From the NCBI RefSeq assembly GCF_003987275.1, contig NZ_PIQF01000001.1, forward strand, positions 186,001 to 250,000: 64,000 bases of DNA. Reading direction: 5' to 3'. How positions within the stretch are numbered: the first letter of the stretch is position 1; the number at the start of each line of letters is the position of its first letter. Below the pieces are notes generated by a model. It worked only from the letters and a program-made list of their open reading frames with translations. It was not told where the DNA came from and searched no databases. Position numbers and translations under genes: made by a program. This document shows, piece by piece, positions 59,977-64,000 of this stretch. Source of the stretch: Idiomarina seosinensis. GTDB lineage: Bacteria > Pseudomonadota > Gammaproteobacteria > Enterobacterales > Alteromonadaceae.

Positions 59977-61260
59977 ATGAGTGATAAAAACAAACTCAGT
60001 CTGACCTCACGTATCGTTATCGGTATGGTGGCCGGTATTATTTTAGGTATGGCGTTGCGCTATTTTGCTGGCGACAGTGCGTGGGTTGATAGTTATCTGA
60101 CGAACGGTTTGTTCAATATCGTTGGTCAGATATTTATTACATCGTTGAAGATGCTGGTGGTGCCGCTGGTATTTATCTCGCTGGTGGTAGGTACTTGTTC
60201 ACTCAGTGATCCCAGTAAACTCGGGCGCTTAGGCGGAAAAGCGGTGGGTATGTATTTGATCACCACTGCTATTGCCATTTCAATTGCCATTTTTTCTGCT
60301 GTATTAGTACAGCCGGGCTCCGGCGTAGAGCGTAGCTCTGATGCGACGTTCGAACCTTCGGAAGCGCCGTCGTTGTCACAAGTTATTATCGACTTGTTCC
60401 CGGATAACCCGATTAATGCCATGGCCGAAGGCAATATGCTGCAAATTATTGTGTTTGCACTGTTGTTCGGTATTGCAATGGCGCTAGTTGGCAAGCCAGG
60501 TGAGCGTTTAAAAGGCTTCTTTGATGACTTGAATGAAGTCATCATGAAGCTGGTTGTTATTTTGATGAACCTGGCACCATACGGCGTATTCGCGTTGATG
60601 GCGAAGTTATTTACCGAGACCGGGCTGGGAATGATTGGCAGCTTGGCCAAATACTTCTTCCTGGTGCTGATTGTGCTGATTATACACGGCTTTATCGTTC
60701 ACCCATTCCTGCTAAGTACGTTAGCGCGGGTTAAGCCAGGCATCTTTTTGCGCAAGATGCGCGATGCTCAGTTATTTGGTTTTAGTACGGCATCCAGTAA
60801 TGCAACTATGCCGATTACACTAGAAACCGTCACTAAGCGGCTCGGTGTAAGTAATAGTGTTGGTTCGTTTACGGTGCCGCTAGGTGCAACCATCAATATG
60901 GATGGCACCTCAATCATGCAGGGTATTGCTACTGTCTTTATCGCTCAGGTGTACGGTCTGGATTTATCCATCGCCGATTACCTAATGGTGATTTTGACAG
61001 CAACGCTTGCGTCTGTGGGTACCGCTGGTGTGCCGGGCGTTGGCCTTATTATGCTGGCAATGGTATTGCAGCAGGTAGGGTTACCTGTTGAAGGGATTGG
61101 CTTAATCATCGGTGTCGATCGACTACTCGATATGACCCGCACAGCCGTCAATGTAACCGGCGACGCCATGGTTAGTTGCGTCGTTGCGAAATCCGAGGGC
61201 GACTTCGACACAGAAAAATACTACGACCGCGAAGCCGGCAAAAAGCTCGAAGAGCTATAA
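59977..61260 (+). CDS. dicarboxylate/amino acid:cation symporter (DAACS family)
   Basis: 427-residue secondary transporter of the GltP/DctA type with about eight membrane spans and two re-entrant loops. Signature segments are STASSNATMPITLETV (serine-rich loop), FTVPLGATINMDGTSI (NMDGT, Na+/substrate site) and a final VDRLLDMTRTAVNVTGDAMVSCVVA. The substrate is glutamate/aspartate or a C4-dicarboxylate, with Na+ or H+. A GC hairpin lies ten bases after the stop and REP cluster D begins 50 bases downstream. Confidence 0.92.
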   Translation: MSDKNKLSLTSRIVIGMVAGIILGMALRYFAGDSAWVDSYLTNGLFNIVGQIFITSLKMLVVPLVFISLVVGTCSLSDPSKLGRLGGKAVGMYLITTAIAISIAIFSAVLVQPGSGVERSSDATFEPSEAPSLSQVIIDLFPDNPINAMAEGNMLQIIVFALLFGIAMALVGKPGERLKGFFDDLNEVIMKLVVILMNLAPYGVFALMAKLFTETGLGMIGSLAKYFFLVLIVLIIHGFIVHPFLLSTLARVKPGIFLRKMRDAQLFGFSTASSNATMPITLETVTKRLGVSNSVGSFTVPLGATINMDGTSIMQGIATVFIAQVYGLDLSIADYLMVILTATLASVGTAGVPGVGLIMLAMVLQQVGLPVEGIGLIIGVDRLLDMTRTAVNVTGDAMVSCVVAKSEGDFDTEKYYDREAGKKLEEL

Positions 61261-61263
61261 ACC

Positions 61264-61815
61264 CCCAATGCCGACGGCACCGCCGTCGGCAATTCCCCCC
61301 CGATATCGACCGTCGGCAAGCCAACGGGTACCCACGATATGAATAATATCCCGACAACCCGAAATATCGGTTTTTGAACACCATCGGTATTAAATTCTCT
61401 GATGCCGATGATTCAGAGGGATATATTCAGGTCATGGGTAGCCTTCGGCTCGCCGAAGGGGCAGGTGTTCGTCGCCACCCTCGGTAGATGGATCCGTGGC
61501 ACCCCTCCGGGCCTCCGCGATGCCGGAAATATCGATTTTTGAACACCATCGGTGTTAAAACCTCGATGCTGATGATTTCCGGAAACCTCTTCATATCGAC
61601 CGTCGGCAAGCCAACGGGTACCCACGATATGAATAATATCCCGACAACCCGAAATATCGGTTTTTGAACACCATCGGTGTTAAATGCTCTGATGCTGACG
61701 ATTTCCGGAAACCTCTTCATATCGTGGGTAGCCTTCGGCTCGCCGAAGGGGCAGGTGGTCGTCGGCACCCTCGGTAGATGGATCTGTGGCACCTCTCCGG
61801 GCCTCCGCGATGCGC
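61264..61815. repeat. REP/BIME cluster D (four REPs, 300-bp direct duplication)
   Basis: Leftward REPs at 61310-61327 and 61610-61627, rightward REPs at 61442-61459 and 61732-61749. The unit from about 61303 recurs exactly 300 bp later. Each unit reads leftward REP, spacer with AATATCCCGACAACCCGAAA and a hairpin AACACC-ATC-GGTGTT, rightward REP, then the tail. A perfect 9-bp hairpin GCCGACGGC-ACC-GCCGTCGGC at 61270-61290 precedes it, ten bases after the symporter stop. No gene is visible inside. Confidence 0.9.
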
Positions 61816-61924
61816 CCGATATTGCATATATCTTTCCAGCCTATGATAGATTAAATCGTTCGTTTGCTTATGCATGTATCGGAATTATTATCATTGCCAG
61901 TTAATTTTAAAGCAGTGATGCATT

Positions 61925-62917
61925 ATGACGTTATCGCAGTTACCAACAATTTCTTTTAAACGACTCGATACCCCCGAAGAGCGCGAAAAATTGCGCGTTG
62001 CGGCGAGCGAGGTAGGCTTTTTCTATCTGGTTGATCATGGACTGACAACACAACAGCTTGATGCTGTTATGACCGTCAGTAAGCAGTTTTTTGATTTGTC
62101 TGAGTTTGAGAAAAAAGCCGTTGCGATGAACCGCTCGGCGCACTTCCGTGGCTACAATGCCGTTGGCGGCGAGCGTACCGGCGGTGCTGTTGATGTACGC
62201 GAGCAATTTGACTGGATGAATGAGGAGTCGGCAGTGGTCGCATTGCAGGCTTCCTGGCAAACGCTGATTGGTCCAAACTTATGGCCAACGAATTTATCAG
62301 AGTTACGCAGTAAGCTGTTGTCATTGACCGAACAGCAGACTCGTATTGCCGTTACCTTATTGCGTGCGTTATGTGAATCGTTAGGAATGGCAGCTGATGC
62401 GTTGGACGGTACTTTTAGCGACGCTCCCTATACGCATTCAAAAATTATTAAATACCCGGGAACCACAGCGTCCACTCAGGGCGTCGGAGCCCATAAAGAC
62501 CCAGGCTACCTGACCTTCGTACTGCAAGACCAACAGAGTGGCTTACAAGTAGAGTATGACGGTCATTGGCTTGATGTTGAGCCCCGTGCTGGCTCGTTCG
62601 TGGTCAACATTGGCGAACTGCTGGAGCTTGCCTCGGATGGTTTTCTACAAGCCACTAATCACCGTGTATTGGCACCTGAGCCAGGTGTTGAACGCTACTC
62701 GGTTGCCTACTTTATGGCAGCACAATTAGATTCCACCGTGCCGGTGTTAGATTTGCCTGCAGAGATGAAAGAAAAATCAAAAGGGGTGTCGACCGATCCC
62801 AACAACCAGCTGCTATCGCATGTCGGCGAAAATGTTTTAAAAGGCCGTGTGCGTTCTCATCCCGATGCGGCTAAACATATTTATGTTACGCCGCAGGCGC
62901 ACCAGAATGGAACTTGA
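61925..62917 (+). CDS. isopenicillin N synthase-like 2-oxoglutarate/Fe(II) oxygenase
   Basis: 330-residue non-heme iron oxygenase. The N-terminal DIOX_N region includes EVGFFYLVDHGL. The iron triad is seen as His-x-Asp in GVGAHKDPGYLTFVLQD and the distal His in LQATNHRVL, with the co-substrate Arg in VERYSVAYF. The overall form is that of the isopenicillin N synthase superfamily, whose bacterial members have varied and mostly unknown substrates. Its 3' end overlaps the convergent miaE gene by 32 bases. Confidence 0.87.
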   Translation: MTLSQLPTISFKRLDTPEEREKLRVAASEVGFFYLVDHGLTTQQLDAVMTVSKQFFDLSEFEKKAVAMNRSAHFRGYNAVGGERTGGAVDVREQFDWMNEESAVVALQASWQTLIGPNLWPTNLSELRSKLLSLTEQQTRIAVTLLRALCESLGMAADALDGTFSDAPYTHSKIIKYPGTTASTQGVGAHKDPGYLTFVLQDQQSGLQVEYDGHWLDVEPRAGSFVVNIGELLELASDGFLQATNHRVLAPEPGVERYSVAYFMAAQLDSTVPVLDLPAEMKEKSKGVSTDPNNQLLSHVGENVLKGRVRSHPDAAKHIYVTPQAHQNGT

Positions 62918-63668
62918 AGTCGTCATCGGGTGATTCGATAAGCTTGCGCTCGATGTCCCCGAAAAAGGCGACGCGGTCGCTAATACCGGTGTCTGAAATC
63001 TGCGCCGCCAGAGTTAGGTAATCCTGGTAGTGTCGTGCTTCGGAACGTAATAACGAAATATAGAAGTTGCCCAGCCGGCTATCAACATAAGGCGCAATCG
63101 CTGCAAACCGCTCGCAGGAACGCGCTTCGATATAAGCGCCGCAAATCAGCTTGTCGACTAGTGCAGCAGGCTCGTAAGTGCGCACATGAGTTAGTAAGCC
63201 ACGAGCGTAGCGACTTGATGTCAACTTGTCGTATTCGATGCCCAGTTCATGAGAGATTTCCAGCACCTGATAAAAGTGGTGCAGCTCCTCTTTTATCAGT
63301 AATACCATTTTATCGATTAATTCCTGGCTATACGGCTTATCGGACTTTGGCACCATGCGTTTGTTTAATTTATTGTTCTGAGCCAGTTGCTGCCAGTCAC
63401 CGACTAACCGGTAAGTAAAATCCTCGTAAGGCTTCAACCACTGCAACAAAGCATTGCCACTCGCTTCATCAACGGCATAGCGGCGAATAAGCAGCATCGC
63501 GCTTTGCGCCGCTTTTAATTCACAAACCATGTGATCCCGTAACAAAATCGGTAGGCTTTCCGGCTGTTTTGCACGTTGTAGCCAACTGTCTGGGGTAGTG
63601 CAGTGCAGAAAACCATTGATAGGGGTAAGCAGCGTCTCGATCTCGGATTTTGACAGCGTTGTATTCAT
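62886..63668 (-). CDS. miaE: tRNA-(ms2io6A37) hydroxylase MiaE
   Basis: Diiron monooxygenase of 260 residues that hydroxylates the isopentenyl group of ms2i6A37 in tRNAs. The ferritin-like iron ligands are visible: LLRDHMVCELKAAQSAM, KEELHHFYQVLE, YIEARSCERFAAI and LRSEARHYQDYL. It is a single gene on the minus strand, and its 3' end overlaps the oxygenase at 61925-62917 by 32 bases in a tail-to-tail arrangement. Confidence 0.93.
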   Translation of the reverse strand: MNTTLSKSEIETLLTPINGFLHCTTPDSWLQRAKQPESLPILLRDHMVCELKAAQSAMLLIRRYAVDEASGNALLQWLKPYEDFTYRLVGDWQQLAQNNKLNKRMVPKSDKPYSQELIDKMVLLIKEELHHFYQVLEISHELGIEYDKLTSSRYARGLLTHVRTYEPAALVDKLICGAYIEARSCERFAAIAPYVDSRLGNFYISLLRSEARHYQDYLTLAAQISDTGISDRVAFFGDIERKLIESPDDDFKFHSGAPAA

Positions 63669-63766
63669 ACTCAGTTTGATGCGCCATTAAGCCACAAGGC
63701 AGGCTAGTTTACTTGATCTAGTAGTCAATTTGAACGTGTTGCTCAAGAGCTTTCAAAAAAACGTTA

Positions 63767-63796
63767 TTGTTAATAAGGTGTTAGTTTTGTTAATAA
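63767..63796. promoter_or_regulatory. direct repeat TTGTTAATAA upstream of the yip1-like promoter
   Basis: TTGTTAATAA occurs at 63767-63776 and 63787-63796, 20 bp apart (two helical turns), ending eight bases before a consensus -35 box. The spacing suggests a binding site for a regulator on one DNA face. Confidence 0.4.
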
Positions 63797-63803
63797 AAAT
63801 CGC

Positions 63804-63832
63804 TTGACAGTATAAAAAATGTCCTCAATAGT
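63804..63832 (+). promoter_or_regulatory. candidate sigma-70 promoter for the YIP1-family gene
   Basis: Consensus TTGACA (63804-63809) and AATAGT (63827-63832) with 17-base spacing. The predicted transcript would have a leader of about 80 bases before ATG 63920. Confidence 0.55.
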
Positions 63833-63919
63833 AGAAGCATAAGAAGCCGCTTGAGCGGACGGAAGTATTAAGGGAACAACAAGACTGCGGCGTTGCCGCG
63901 TTGAATGGGGAAGTGAATT

Positions 63920-64000
63920 ATGATCTTGAATCACATTTGGGGTTTATACGCTCATCCAATGGAAGAGTGGAAAACCATTGACGCAAAACGGGAAAGTATC
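63920..64000 (+). CDS. YIP1-family membrane protein, N-terminal part
   Basis: Only the first 27 codons are inside the window. The sequence MILNHIWGLYAHPMEEWKTI matches the conserved opening of bacterial Yip1-domain inner-membrane proteins (HxWGLxxHPxxEW). GGGGAAG lies about six bases before the ATG. The rest of the gene, with its membrane segments, continues beyond the right edge. The function of these proteins is unknown. Confidence 0.75.
   Translation, partial: MILNHIWGLYAHPMEEWKTIDAKRESI

Noticed and set aside
61172..61904. Open frames in REP cluster D on both strands
   Set aside because: Same repeat-derived peptides (for example GTRWLADG and FGEPKATHD) as in the other clusters; not genes.

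Overview
The window comes from the chromosome of a marine gammaproteobacterium, most likely a member of the Idiomarinaceae (Alteromonadales). I base this on gene content and order read directly: cmoBA, aspS-yebC-ruvCAB, ybgC-tolQRAB-pal-cpoB, a complete nqrABCDEF-apbE-nqrM sodium pump operon, fabV, miaE and volA. The genus is an inference. Several sodium-linked systems (NQR, a CPA1-type Na+/H+ antiporter, a CaCA exchanger, a DAACS symporter) fit a salt-adapted lifestyle.

Layout. 1-1024: cmoA and the start of cmoB on the minus strand. 1105-7355: a solute-binding/GGDEF signalling protein, then aspS, yebC and the Holliday-junction genes ruvC, ruvA and ruvB. 7755-12968: the Tol-Pal envelope operon, after a 400-bp AT-rich non-coding leader. 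13122-13297: two identical tRNA-Lys genes. 13396-21292: nadA, glutamate synthase gltBD and a yeeZ-like gene. 21320-22220: a decayed sulfotransferase and a small Cys-rich protein. 22422-26430: four overlapping genes for a secreted M28 peptidase, an amidoligase, a class-I glutamine amidotransferase and a lipoprotein metallo-beta-lactamase. 26537-31407: a chemoreceptor, tRNA-Ser, a PrpE-type acyl-CoA synthetase and a CaCA exchanger.

31441-33111 is the most unusual stretch. A REP-associated tyrosine transposase (RAYT) gene lies between two clusters of inverted REP palindromes. Related clusters occur at 35336-35940 and 61264-61815. I count 19 REP hairpins in the window, 12 in one orientation and 7 in the other, joined by a conserved spacer. 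Two clusters contain direct duplications (about 166 bp and 300 bp), and one contains a 32-bp tandem array.

Iron genes surround these repeats: bfd, two bacterioferritin genes that look like a heme subunit plus a ferroxidase subunit, a ZntB-like channel, and convergent fbpABC with a good Fur-box match upstream. 39834-47118 holds a Na+/H+ antiporter, pqiABC, a lipoprotein, bolA and fabV. 47294-54387 is the Na+-NQR operon with its flavin transferase (apbE) and maturation factor (nqrM). After it come a Ycf48-like propeller protein and a yciK-type dehydrogenase (minus strand), the VolA-type lipase, sohB, a DAACS symporter, REP cluster D, a 2-oxoglutarate oxygenase converging on miaE, and the first 27 codons of a YIP1-family protein.

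Two candidates for something under-described stand out. One is the RAYT/REP family with its composite inverted-pair architecture. The other is the overlapping peptidase-amidoligase-amidotransferase-MBL cassette, whose amidoligase appears to lack a normal start codon at the position its Shine-Dalgarno sequence predicts.
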